NCBI GenBank assembly: GCA_038496675.1
Contig: CM076656.1
Location: 24,326,584-24,390,583, forward strand
Direction of reading: 5' to 3'
Source of the DNA: Rachycentron canadum
Lineage: Eukaryota > Chordata > Actinopteri > Carangiformes > Rachycentridae
DNA length: 64,000 nt
The translations under genes and the position numbers were made by a program. Position 1 is the stretch's first letter. Each line of letters begins with the position of its first letter. The notes beneath the pieces were generated by a model. That model was not told where the DNA came from. It worked only from the letters and a program-made list of their open reading frames with translations, and ran no database searches. Positions 48,801 to 54,800 of the stretch are shown piece by piece.

Positions 48801-49736
48801 GCAGGTGGATGGGAGCAAACTTCTAGATGACTTCCGTTTCACCACCACCTAAGTGATGGCTGTACATGTCCCAACCCTTTGTGTTCACAGGAGAAGTAAC
48901 ATGCTGTTGAACACCTGTCACACACTTTGGCTCCCTTCCCGCTTAGACGTCGGGATTTTCCAACACATGCAGTATTTCCTAGATGTTTTTCCCGGTGGTG
49001 TTTTAAGGGTAGGTAACGCTGGGGTTTTGGTTTAGTGTGGTTTAAATGTTCATGTTGACTGGGTTTCAGTCGAGTTTAGGGTTGGAGGTGGGCATTTAAA
49101 TCGTATCTAGCTGTGAAACCTTAGGTTAGGGTAAGAGGCATGGTGTCAATGGGGGCCTGCACAAAGTGTGTGTACATTTCTATTTTAAAATATGAACCAA
49201 CCCGTGACTAAATACCACTGGAGGATATACATCACACGAATGACGACACTTTAAAGCACTTTGAGACCTCCAGCTCAACAATATCTCAACAACATTAGTG
49301 ATGGTTGCAGTAATGGATACTTGCGAGGCAGGTGGATTAGCTGACCACCTCATTTTAAATCAAACTGTTCAACTGAAAAGAAACATGGAAAGTGACTCAC
49401 CTGACACACAGCTGTGAAAACACACCTGAAACAGAAGTACACATTTGTTTAATATACACAACAGGTGTCCTCATTCATTATTAATATTTGTGCGTTTTTA
49501 AACACAGAAATGTATAATAAAAGCACAAAGAACCATATAAACACGTTTTTCACAAAAAAAACCCTTTTTTTTTTTTTTTTTTAAACATCTTCACTATATT
49601 TAAAGCCTAAAAAGCCTCGTTGCATTCAATGTCTGTTTGTCCTGTTAAAAGTCTGAAACATCCCACAGAAGAAAAACAAACATAAAGATGATGTACTTAC
49701 AAGCAGGCCCACATTGGGGAACAATAACCAGTACAT
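2925..49736 (-). CDS. adgrd2: Adhesion G-protein-coupled receptor, group D (ADGRD2-like), 22 coding exons
   Basis: A cell-surface receptor assembled by me from 22 phase-consistent exons (about 1,068 codons if the last exon is terminal). Order: signal peptide 1-20; C-type-lectin-like N half 21-95; pentraxin 96-324; lectin-like C half 325-390; GAIN about 391-734 with GPS cysteines 716/718 and cleavage tripeptide H720-T721-T722; seven helices 744-990; cytoplasmic tail. Family marks: pentraxin signature HSVCVTWS, tethered-agonist core TNFAVLM, TM3 FSWMLVEG, TM6 GLTWLCG (W955), TM7 LLNSLQGLFIF, and C806/C878 for the TM3-ECL2 disulfide. Group D receptors (ADGRD1/GPR133, ADGRD2/GPR144) are known for a pentraxin domain ahead of GAIN and for tethered-agonist activation. 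Group D is secure; D2 rather than D1 rests on divergence from ADGRD1 and on location beside kif14. The C-terminal end is uncertain. Confidence 0.88.
3899..3972 (+). repeat. (CA)n microsatellite
   Basis: Nearly pure CA array of about 66-74 bases. It produces long false reading frames on both strands. Confidence 0.95.
5100..5265 (+). mobile_element. tRNA-derived SINE fragment
   Basis: Contains a pol III B-box-like GGTTCGACTCT at 5171-5181 followed by CCCTTTGCTGCATGTTATCC and a pyrimidine-rich stretch. This is a familiar arrangement in acanthomorph fish SINEs. The A-box end is unclear. Confidence 0.55.
6041..6091 (+). repeat. (GT)n microsatellite
   Basis: About 25 uninterrupted GT units. Confidence 0.95.
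6687..6740 (-). CDS. adgrd2: adgrd2 coding exon 21: membrane-proximal tail
   Basis: 54 bases, phase 0-0, coding VRSTVNRIKERRKALNFS. The basic VR...RIKERRK stretch directly after TM7 is the usual helix 8. Pyrimidine-rich acceptor TTTCAG, donor GTATGT. Confidence 0.82.
6957..7036 (+). repeat. (GT)n microsatellite, interrupted
   Basis: GT array broken by TTTG and GC units; about 80 bases. Confidence 0.92.
8201..8234 (+). repeat. (GT)n microsatellite
   Basis: 17 GT units. Confidence 0.93.
8236..9035. promoter_or_regulatory. Candidate conserved noncoding block
   Basis: Repeat-poor, balanced composition between microsatellites, with clustered homeodomain cores such as TAATTAGCAATTAA (8937-8950) and AATTAATCATTTGAC. 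No open frame with splice borders. Conservation itself cannot be seen from one sequence, so this is a composition-based guess. Confidence 0.3.
11032..11103 (+). repeat. Degenerate (CACT/CATT)n array
   Basis: CA-rich array with regular CACT and CATTCA units next to exon 20. Confidence 0.85.
11183..11224 (-). CDS. adgrd2: adgrd2 coding exon 20: isolated end of TM7
   Basis: A 42-base phase 0-0 exon coding exactly GLFIFLIYGVYNTE, the expected continuation of LLNSLQ. Flanks TTTGCAG and GTAAGT are strong. Its identity rests on the close match to the TM7 end of ADGRD receptors. Confidence 0.88.
11246..11299 (+). repeat. (GA)n polypurine tract
   Basis: GGGAGAGA units passing into pure GA, 22 bases upstream (minus sense) of exon 20. 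On the minus strand it is a long polypyrimidine tract ahead of the exon's acceptor. Confidence 0.93.
11797..11841 (+). repeat. (CA)n microsatellite
   Basis: About 22 CA units. Confidence 0.93.
12180..12690. promoter_or_regulatory. Candidate conserved noncoding block
   Basis: Repeat-free, moderately GC-rich, unlike the AT-rich intron around it. Two overlapping frames at 12184-12459 and 12410-12688 lack splice or family signals, so noncoding use is favoured. Confidence 0.25.
13131..13395 (+). repeat. 265-bp interspersed repeat, copy 1
   Basis: Aligns without gaps to 19569-19833 with four mismatches by eye (about 98.5% identity). It includes AATTAGGGGGCGTGG and GATTGACAGACTGTACCAC. Copy 1 appears to continue to about 13500 (AAGATGGACGAC, AAAGCGGCAGCTCACAAACC), matching a common teleost repeat style, whereas copy 2 stops. 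No coding capacity; class unknown. Confidence 0.8.
13831..13919 (+). repeat. (CA)n microsatellite, longest in window
   Basis: About 89 bases of CA with one CACTCA interruption near the start. Confidence 0.95.
14275..14415. promoter_or_regulatory. Candidate conserved noncoding block
   Basis: Octamer-like ATGCAAA at 14316-14322, then two TAATTAG-type homeodomain cores at 14384-14390 and about 14399-14405 within 140 bases. Dense motifs in repeat-free sequence. Confidence 0.3.
16410..16480 (+). mobile_element. tRNA-like fragment with exact B-box
   Basis: GGTTCAAATCC at 16452-16462 fits the pol III B-box consensus, but no A-box or cloverleaf stems are evident. Probably an old SINE head, possibly chance. 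Confidence 0.25.
16862..17032 (+). mobile_element. Possible SINE 3' end
   Basis: TTCATGTCACTCCCCCTCTC, a pyrimidine stretch, CAGATAAAGGTG and a terminal A-run follow the layout of the two better SINE copies. The tRNA head is not recognisable. Confidence 0.35.
17297..17342 (+). repeat. (CA)n microsatellite
   Basis: CA array with leading CACTCA units. Confidence 0.92.
17407..17472 (+). repeat. A-run followed by (CA)n
   Basis: Two A-runs separated by C, a short spacer, then about 19 CA units. Confidence 0.9.
17480..17860. promoter_or_regulatory. Candidate conserved noncoding block
   Basis: Repeat-free segment with higher GC bordered by microsatellites. Frames on both strands (plus 17610-17915, minus 17552-17848) show no protein family features. 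Confidence 0.25.
18371..18448 (+). repeat. (CCAT/CCCA/CCCT)n array
   Basis: Tetranucleotide array: CCCA units, then about eleven CCAT units, then CCCT units. Confidence 0.92.
18617..18667 (+). repeat. (GA)n-rich tract
   Basis: GGGAGA and GAGAGA units. Confidence 0.85.
18935..18965 (+). repeat. T homopolymer
   Basis: About 31 T in a row. Confidence 0.95.
19569..19833 (+). repeat. 265-bp interspersed repeat, copy 2
   Basis: Same orientation as 13131-13395, 6,438 bases downstream, gap-free with four substitutions. The match breaks abruptly at both ends. The high identity suggests recent insertion or gene conversion. Confidence 0.8.
20599..20673 (+). repeat. (CA)n microsatellite
   Basis: About 37 CA units. 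Confidence 0.95.
23178..23223 (+). repeat. (CCCTG)n/(CCCT)n/(CT)n array
   Basis: Polypyrimidine array moving through CTCCCTGC, CCCT and CT units. Confidence 0.88.
23225..23960. promoter_or_regulatory. Candidate conserved noncoding block
   Basis: Repeat-free, balanced composition, with TTTGATTGGCAC, AATGAGGGATAATTAC and GATTGACTGCTAAAATTAT. Resembles developmental enhancers in density of AT-core sites; conservation not testable here. Confidence 0.28.
25032..25060 (+). repeat. (CA)n microsatellite
   Basis: About 14 CA units. Confidence 0.9.
25195..25420. promoter_or_regulatory. Candidate conserved noncoding block
   Basis: Repeat-free segment directly after a CA-rich stretch, balanced composition, with frames on both strands but no splice-bordered exon. 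Confidence 0.22.
26783..26834 (+). repeat. (GT)n microsatellite
   Basis: CGTG units then about 20 GT units. Confidence 0.93.
27763..27958 (+). mobile_element. tRNA-derived SINE
   Basis: A-box-like TGGCCGAGTGG at 27776-27786, as in serine/leucine-type tRNA, then a degraded B-box, TTTTACTGCATGTTCCTCTG, a pyrimidine stretch and an AATAAAAAGGCC tail. The shared ACTGCATGTT..CTCTG part links it to 5100-5265. Confidence 0.6.
29695..30020. promoter_or_regulatory. Candidate conserved noncoding block with GATA sites
   Basis: TTATCT at 29942-29947 and TGATAAG at 29954-29960 form a close inverted pair of GATA-type sites. Further GATA-like and AT-core motifs lie at 29710-29800. A C-rich patch interrupts it at 29857-29890. 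Confidence 0.28.
30178..30208 (+). repeat. C-run joined to A-run
   Basis: About 17 C followed by 13 A, next to GGGCTGCACCATAT, which suggests the end of an interspersed element. Confidence 0.85.
30771..30804 (+). repeat. A homopolymer
   Basis: About 34 A in a row. Confidence 0.95.
30955..31160. promoter_or_regulatory. Candidate conserved noncoding block with homeodomain and Sox-like sites
   Basis: TAATTAATTA at 31008-31017 followed directly by AACAATGG at 31021-31028 (Sox-type core), in repeat-free sequence. Confidence 0.28.
33181..33218. repeat. Perfect 38-bp palindrome
   Basis: An 18-base arm (AAACACACACAGGCAGAT) and its exact complement around a central GC. Pairing continues outward imperfectly with one extra T. 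It can form a hairpin or cruciform. Confidence 0.9.
34420..34540 (-). CDS. adgrd2: adgrd2 coding exon 19: TM6 and most of TM7
   Basis: Codes AAVKAVLVLLPILGLTWLCG with the toggle tryptophan W955, then VMAYIFILLNSLQ. The donor CTGCAG/GTACAC opens a 23-kb intron in the middle of helix 7. Phase 2 to 0. Confidence 0.92.
34541..36411 (-). other. adgrd2 intron 18
   Basis: About 1.9 kb, AT-rich, with a (GT)n tract near 34963-34984. Nothing coding seen. Confidence 0.55.
36412..36527 (-). CDS. adgrd2: adgrd2 coding exon 18: end of TM5 and intracellular loop 3
   Basis: Codes VNIMILIRVVVITISTAKRR and a basic loop continuing to EQAYEQI. Loop 3 in this family contacts the G protein. Phase 0 to 2; acceptor TTCCAG, donor GTACTA. 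Confidence 0.88.
36712..36845 (-). CDS. adgrd2: adgrd2 coding exon 17: TM4, extracellular loop 2, TM5
   Basis: Codes LPVLIVTITLASA, the loop with C878-W-L, and VIWGFAGPVIFIIM. The C-W pair in loop 2 is conserved in adhesion receptors. Phase 1 to 0; acceptor TCCAG, donor GTCAGT. Confidence 0.92.
37168..37321 (-). CDS. adgrd2: adgrd2 coding exon 16: TM3 and start of TM4
   Basis: Carries C806 (TM3 disulfide cysteine), LLHLFFMAAFSWMLVEGLL and the TM4 entry YYYLIGWG, all adhesion-GPCR hallmarks. Phase 0 to 1; acceptor TTGCAG, donor GTAAAA. Confidence 0.92.
37322..39079 (-). other. adgrd2 intron 15
   Basis: About 1.8 kb, AT-rich, with A-rich runs near 38893-38939. Nothing coding seen. Confidence 0.55.
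39080..39182 (-). CDS. adgrd2: adgrd2 coding exon 15: TM2
   Basis: Codes SDRTSIHKNLFIALICAQV then ILLCSGSA; the IHKNLFIAL stretch is the typical TM2 entry of adhesion receptors. Phase 2 to 0; acceptor CCACAG, donor GTAACG. Confidence 0.88.
39183..40706 (-). other. adgrd2 intron 14
   Basis: About 1.5 kb, with a short (CA)n near 40394. Nothing coding seen. Confidence 0.55.
40707..40810 (-). CDS. adgrd2: adgrd2 coding exon 14: TM1
   Basis: Begins WSPEEELILTKLTFVGSG and codes helix 1 (ASLCALLVTLMLFTVL). Phase 0 to 2; acceptor TCCCAG, donor GTGAGT. Confidence 0.88.
41191..41317 (-). CDS. adgrd2: adgrd2 coding exon 13: GPS cleavage site and tethered agonist
   Basis: Residues 692-734 with W699, C704 and CLCNHTTNFAVLM (716-728). 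Autoproteolysis in this family occurs in an H-x-T/S tripeptide; here H720-T721-T722 predicts cleavage between the two threonines, leaving TNFAVLM as the agonist N terminus. The site is intact. Phase 2 to 0. Confidence 0.9.
41470..41525 (-). CDS. adgrd2: adgrd2 coding exon 12: first part of GPS
   Basis: Codes VEHSQRVSPICAFWNFSL, holding the first GPS cysteine and the conserved CxxW motif. Phase 0 to 2; acceptor TTCTAG, donor GTAAGT. Confidence 0.88.
41940..42051 (-). CDS. adgrd2: adgrd2 coding exon 11: GAIN beta strands
   Basis: Codes ILPGHLASAVISATVRDAG followed by QTVPVAVQYTLSSSHV, residues 636-673, typical alternating beta strands just before the GPS. Phase 2 to 0; acceptor TCCCAG, donor GTACGT. 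Confidence 0.82.
42657..42759 (-). CDS. adgrd2: adgrd2 coding exon 10: GAIN beta subdomain
   Basis: Codes GFEEVMFIHTHFSHLSEIV and onward to NK. The phase needed by exon 11 is met by the weaker donor AAAAG/GTTTGT ending at 42657. A stronger GTGAGT donor lies 26 bases upstream inside the exon (exon end 42683) but would break the frame. Phase 1 to 2. Confidence 0.7.
43217..43363 (-). CDS. adgrd2: adgrd2 coding exon 9: GAIN region
   Basis: 49 codons' worth, phase 1-1 (residues 553-601), with DVYMKWQRLSEDDCRQVFKP and a Ser/Thr-rich loop before a strand (QDELIIPDTELQRIQTL). Acceptor GTCCAG, donor GTAGGA. Confidence 0.8.
43664..43775 (-). CDS. adgrd2: adgrd2 coding exon 8: GAIN subdomain A
   Basis: Codes residues 516-552, including VSVGPFSIIKSIDNLIEAL and ADMLSAERRGFTL. 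Phase 0 to 1; acceptor TGCACAG, donor GTAATG. Confidence 0.82.
43873..44172 (-). CDS. adgrd2: adgrd2 coding exon 7: GAIN helical subdomain
   Basis: Exactly 100 codons (416-515), phase 0-0, rich in predicted helix (LQQLSQAVLHAVEAGG, DVLYLSQMIEMD). This resembles the helical subdomain A of GAIN. Acceptor CCTCAG, donor GTGAGG. Confidence 0.85.
44387..44460 (-). CDS. adgrd2: adgrd2 coding exon 6: linker into GAIN
   Basis: 74 bases between CTGCAG and GTGAGT, coding residues 391-415, a polar stretch with VSLPKTSFFTSLSKNPL. It links the lectin/pentraxin head to the GAIN domain. Phase 1 to 0. Confidence 0.8.
45032..45229 (-). CDS. adgrd2: adgrd2 coding exon 5: C-terminal half of C-type-lectin-like domain
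   Basis: Residues 325-390, phase 1 to phase 1. It has three cysteines (C363, C378, C386) in the spacing of the end of a C-type lectin fold: ENC..., then W373-S-Q-V-K-C378, then AVC386QF. These complement the single cysteine in exon 3. The WND motif that helps bind calcium in many lectins reads WSQ here, so classical sugar binding is unlikely. Confidence 0.82.
45230..46856 (-). other. adgrd2 intron 4, between pentraxin and second lectin half
   Basis: About 1.6 kb, phase 1. It is one of the two introns that flank the pentraxin exon. Nothing coding seen. Confidence 0.6.
46857..47543 (-). CDS. adgrd2: adgrd2 coding exon 4: complete pentraxin domain
   Basis: A single 687-base exon (residues 96-324), symmetric phase 1-1, carrying a whole pentraxin fold. 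H192-S-V-C-V-T-W-S199 matches the pentraxin signature HxCx[ST]WxS. C129 and C195 fit the canonical disulfide. GQEQDTFGGSF at 235-245 matches the calcium-binding segment of C-reactive protein. The strand GSITELHIWDRVL (253-265) is also typical. Calcium-dependent ligand binding is therefore plausible. Confidence 0.9.
47846..48070 (-). CDS. adgrd2: adgrd2 coding exon 3: N-terminal half of C-type-lectin-like domain
   Basis: Residues 21-95, phase 1 to phase 1. It shows the classic first half of a C-type lectin fold: W45..A48..C52 in the first helix, then a LATVSN strand, an ENQNLTSFL second helix and VWIA in place of the WIGL motif. It holds only the first of the four canonical cysteines. The acceptor follows a long pyrimidine run; the donor is GTAGGT. 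Confidence 0.8.
48071..49400 (-). other. adgrd2 intron 2
   Basis: About 1.3 kb between the micro-exon and the first lectin half. It has a T-run near 48759-48772; otherwise unremarkable. Confidence 0.6.
49401..49425 (-). CDS. adgrd2: adgrd2 coding exon 2: micro-exon ending the signal peptide
   Basis: A 25-base exon between TTTCAG and GTGAGT, coding VCFHSCVS and then one base (phase 1). It joins the leader to the lectin-like half. Skipping it would shift the frame. Confidence 0.7.
49701..49736 (-). CDS. adgrd2: adgrd2 coding exon 1: start and signal peptide
   Basis: Codes MYWLLFPNVGLL, the hydrophobic core of a signal peptide, and ends at donor CTT/GTAAGT in phase 0. Only 36 coding bases. The next exon completes the leader. 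Confidence 0.72.
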
Positions 49737-50250
49737 CCTGGGAATAAAAACATCCTCGTTAGCTGTGAACAGGGTGGATTTCCACCGCACTGCACCACCA
49801 TTAAACCATTAAGAAGCAAAACGAATCGATGTCTTTACCTGAACATTTCGTCTTGTTAAAAACTTTTTTTGCGCGTCTTCTCATTCCAACTGCGTAGTGT
49901 CAGTGAACGCAGCATTCACCCGTTGTTTGTTTTTTTTCCCCTCTAATTCCAGTGAAGTTTATCGACGTGTGTTTTCCTCTGGGTAATGGTTCATCAGTCC
50001 GGTACCGAAGAGGGAGAAAAGCCCTGGTAGTAGCCGACTCCTGAGAGCATGAGGGGAGGATGGGGAGGAGGCTGCAGGGCGGAGGAGTGGGTGTAACCTG
50101 CAGAAGGCTAGGAAAAGTAGGGTTCAAGGACCTCCGGGGGCCATTTGAGTGGATTCCAGTGGTCCAGTCAAGCCAGAATCTTGCACAATGATGTAATACA
50201 CCAATGAATGTAAATCCCATTAATAATAAGCCCAGTGGAGTCACCCTTTC
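49737..50250 (-). promoter_or_regulatory. Likely adgrd2 promoter and 5'UTR exon
   Basis: On the minus strand a good donor (TTCAG before GTAAAG) ends at 49839, and the next acceptor (CCCAG) sits at 49738, one base before the start ATG. This suggests a noncoding first exon ending at 49839 and starting somewhere about 49.9-50.25 kb. The start codon at 49736 is chosen because it opens a hydrophobic leader that splices in phase into the rest. The transcription start is not visible; no clear TATA box was found. Confidence 0.4.
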
Positions 50251-51480
50251 CTGCTTCTCTTCATGTGCAGCTAAGGATGATCTGTGTGTAAACTAAAGCA
50301 CATTCTGTTTGTTGAAGCACTTGTTGAACGTGAACCTGGTGGTTACCTCAGTGAGGTAGCAGGACCACCAAGACCTGGGGTCTGGGGCTTTCCATGGGTC
50401 CTCTGTGATTATTATGAGGTAAAGTAGTAAAAAGCAATTCCTAAAATAGGGTCTTGGGATAACCAACGATTACACCACAATTTGACATGCCTTAGATTAA
50501 AACGCTTAAATTAAATGGATTAATTTACAGCTTTCACTGTGAACCTACAATACAAAGAGAACAATAAACAGGCGATAGTCCAGTTAGGGGATGTACTGCA
50601 TATATGTGAATGTTTCAATAAACATATTTAACATTTCAAATTTACACTGTCAACTGGACTTTACAGCAAAATTTTATCCCAATAGAAGCCTATAAGTCAC
50701 CAATGGTTAAGTGAATTAGTGAAATGTCATGAACGTGAATTAATCGCAGAAGTACACGTTTCTATTATTTTGATTTTTTTTTTTTTAAACCAAAAGTTGT
50801 TACAAAAGACTTGAGGGGCATAAAACAATCCTTTTGTTAAAGTACATGTATTAAGAAGAAACCCTGAGTAGAAGTCTCTCCCAAGTGCAAATTGTTACAG
50901 TATGTGTACAACATCCAGGAGCAAAGCTTCATGCAAACGCAAGAACAAAATAAGTCTTCATAGGAGAAAGAAGTCATACACAGCAGAGAATGAGGACAAA
51001 GTATTTTTTACAAAATAGCTGCATGTCACACTGTTGCCCGTTTGAGTCGATAAAAATGCAACGTAGAATAATTTAGTGGACTGTGAAAAATATAGTACAA
51101 CAGAAAAAGCCTGGCACAGCACAAGTGAACATTTTACGTACAGACAAATACTCATTATTGTGTTTATCCCTCATGAACAATTCAGTTAAACTCTACACAA
51201 TCTGATGACTGGACCTTTAAAGTACTTACCCCAGTGCACTAGTAGTGACACATGCTCACATGTAGAGAGCAGAGTTGATTATATATGTGCATATAACTGA
51301 TGTTTTATAAATATGAATCTCTGCAATGTTTATAGCGTGTGATGCAAGGCTAGTGCACATAAAAAGAGTTGCCCATTTGTTATTACCAGCAGACACCTCA
51401 GTTCAAAGCTGTTCATTTTTACAGCCAATCCTACATGATATGACCATATAATAAAGAATAACACATAATATAAATACAAA
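50251..51480. other. Spacer between kif14 stop and adgrd2 5' region
   Basis: About 1.2 kb holding the kif14 3'UTR and probably upstream control DNA of the receptor gene. AT-rich, without a clear minus-strand AATAAA close to the kif14 stop, so the kif14 transcript end is not placed. Confidence 0.5.
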
Positions 51481-51848
51481 TTACACCCAGTGTGGGCTGC
51501 CTTTGGAGGACACACCTGGAGGGAGCGAGTACACCATCTTACTCACGACTCGATTTCTGTGAGCACTGTGAGTGGTTGCACTGTCTTTAGTCAAGATTTC
51601 TTCTTCCGTACTCTTATCTGAAGCAGCAGAGCTTCGGCTCCCCGCTGCCTCCTGCTCGCTCCAGGGGGGGGACAGGGACTGCAGGGCAGAGTGGAGCTCA
51701 TCTCGTGCAGTCATGACACTCTGAAGACAGGGAAGCTGCAAGGACGGTGTCAGGGCTCCCTCCTTGCACAGACCACAGAGCAGCTCGTCCACGGCCTTGG
51801 TAGAGCAGGAGATCGACTCTCTGCAGCTGCTTAAGTTGGAGTCTTTAC
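51481..51848 (-). CDS. kif14: kif14 exon s: last exon and stop
   Basis: Codes DSNLSSCRESISCSTKAVDE and LLCGLCKEG, then a Ser-rich region, ending VVSKMVYSLPPGVSSKGSPHWV-stop in two parts. KIF14 is reported to bind the PDZ domain of Radil through its C terminus, and the final HWV, with terminal valine, could serve as a PDZ ligand. Confidence 0.88.
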
Positions 51849-54800
51849 CTGGAAGGAGAGCGACAGTCAGGCAGGGGAAGTGAGACCGACAGCAAAAATA
51901 ATCTGGTGAATCTGAGGCCTAGTCTCAGAAAACAGCCAATAAGCTAGAGCTGCACAGTGAATTAAAACATAGTTCAAATCACTGCAATATTTAAATTACA
52001 GGAGCAGCATTTTTATATGGTTTATAATCCTGATGGTTCATAGCAACATAGTTGTTGCCTGTTTTATTGTGCTGTAAATCTACATTGAGAAAACTGTCTT
52101 CATGAGCGGAAATAGTAAAAGATGTTTTACAAGAAATTAACAACTCGGATCAAAGCCGTTTGAAACCTCTAATGCTTGTTTAGAGTCTAAGTCACTGGAT
52201 GTGTCTCGGTTTAACTCCACGGGTCTGTGTATGTCAGAAGCTTCACCTCGCAGGGCGGCAGACACACAGGAATGCAGCTGCCTGATGGCCTGGTTCAGCT
52301 GGAACAGTTTGGTTGCTGTTGTCCTCAGTTCCTTCAAACGGGAAGCAGAAGCCTCCTCCTCCACCTCCTCTGGCTCAGACTCTTGGTCCTGTTTGAAAAT
52401 ACCCAGAAACACAGTAGGAGATTGAGCAAATCAACATCTTTAAATGTAATGCAACCAACAACACAACATACCAGTGGCTAATATGCACTTTAATACAACA
52501 CACCTAGTGGACAGCTCTGGATATTTTAACCAGTGATGTTTTTGTTGTTTGTCCCAATTCTGTATGTGGCCTAATGCTCCCTAAAGGATTACGGATACAT
52601 CAGAATACACAAATACCCACAGTGGGAAATGATGTCACTCATGAATGGGGCTTCCTTGGTGAAACATCCTTTCCAATGACATAAACCTAATGGCCTCCTT
52701 CCCAGTTCACTACTGAAAGTAGAAAATGCTAATGCAGCATGCATTTTACTCCAGCTCAGTTCTGCATTGGAGCTTTAAGCTGCTTTTTAACTTCTTAAAC
52801 TACTGCAAACATAAATTCCCATGTAAAATCACTACTTAGTGTAAATTTTGCTTAAAACTGTCATTTAAAAAAAAAAGAAAAAAAAAATCAGAAATAGATA
52901 TTTTTTTTTATTTCAATTCTAAAAATTGCTCCTTGAAAAAAAGAGTTTTTTCCACATTTGTGGCAAATTTTTAATTTTGATACGAATGGAAATCCCTTTT
53001 CTGAAGTGCTGCTCAACTATAAAGTTTAGTGAGCGTCTGCTACAGAACTCGGTCCATCAGCTCGGTACTGCAGATGCATTGACAACCACAATCATGAATC
53101 CATGTTCTGTTTCACATGCCTTATTAAAAAAAAAAGAAAAAAGAACACAATTTCAAGCTATAACTCAGTTTTATTTGACTGCAAAGCTACAGTGGGCGGC
53201 AAAATGCCCCCGTGCCTGTAGGTGTCAGTGATTGGTTTTAACAGAAAAGCTGCTAGTTTGTGTGAGTAAGATAACAGCAAACAAGCCAGTTAGCTGTGAC
53301 TGATGCCACTTCATTCAACACATTCATTACCTGAAACTATCATTAAGGGGCGACTGCTGCGAGATAAGCCTACAGAGCATTGAGCTTTATAGGAACCATA
53401 AAAGGCTGAGTGGCACCTTTAATGGGGCTGCTGTGGGAGTGGGTATTAATCTGTAACCTTTAAGGCTGTGTCAGGATGGAAGACAGTTTTTAACTGTTAC
53501 ATATCCAGGGAGGCTTTGCTGGGCCTCTGTTCTGTCTTTCAGCCACAGTCTGCGAAAACAATTAGCAGCCGTTTCTGTAATGAAGCTGCACACAGCCGAT
53601 AGCTAATCCCATTAACCAAATTCTTTTATTCTGACCATAATTAATTAATTTACTCAGTATTACATTACTGGTAAATCAGAATACGCAACATGGAAAAGAA
53701 TAGGTCACAAATTATTTAGGTGAGTTATGATTCAGATTACATAATTAGACTAATAACTGACTAAATATGTCTGTTGTTGTTGATAATGATGATTCCAGTC
53801 AAATATTTCTAGCGCACAATTGTTTCATCTGTAAATACAGAGACCAAAATAATACACTTCAAAAGGAATGGGACAACACAATACAGGAGTCCAGATTAAT
53901 AAAATAATGTGTTAGCACCAGGGAATAAGGGAAATAAACATCAAGATGTAATTTCCCTAAAACTTCAACAAAGCTTTGAAGACTTCAAGAGTGCAGAGGC
54001 TTTATTACAACAGTAGCATAGCTCTTTGTTTGTAGCTGGCTGTGTCATTGAAACTCACCGAAATGTGGCAGTGCATGTACCTCTGAAGAGCACATGCTAA
54101 ATCAAGCGTCTTGGATTTTAGGCTCTGCAGGACCTGTACACAGTCACAGAAGTTATTGACCAAAAATATGTTTATATCATTAATGATGTTTTTATGTGAT
54201 TGGATTATTAAAGTCAGGGAGGTAAACAGGAGCCACAGCATTTCTAATAAATAGTTTTGATCTCTTACTGGATTTCTGGGATAGGCCAGCTGAGCCTCTC
54301 GGAGCATTTCCCTGGTAATGTTGAGGCTCTCCTCTAAGAGAGTGCGCACGCCTTTATTGGTCCCCTTCAGCAGACACGTGACCATCGATGGCTGAGAAGA
54401 TGGAATAATACAATGACATAAATCATGTTCTTACAGATCAGGCACCTTAAGAAGACAAATACTGGATGTATGAAGCAGATTCTGATTATAGTTTTGTTTG
54501 TTGTGTTTTTTTCAACATAAAGAACAAAAAAAAAAAAAAAAGACCACGATGTATATTTAGTGTTACATTTTACAGGTTAATTCACAAAATAACATGAATA
54601 TTTTTCCAATGTTGGCAAATATCTCCATATAATATATAACAGATGAATTAATTTCTTTCCAGTCCAACTGTGGTGCCAGCGCTGGTCTCCATGAGCTGCT
54701 AAAGGGATCCAGCTGAACTCAGAACTGGTTCTCTTCTCCATGTGTGAGTAACTTGCTGCTACATAATGTTACACGTCTGTTTTCATTAGTAATATTTAAA

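Noticed and set aside
49900..50244. A 114-codon frame on the minus strand beginning MTPLGLLLMGFTFIGVLHHC, which looks like a signal peptide of adgrd2
   Set aside because: It does not splice in phase into the lectin exon, while the leader at 49736 does perfectly. It probably lies in promoter or 5'UTR sequence; an upstream frame remains possible.
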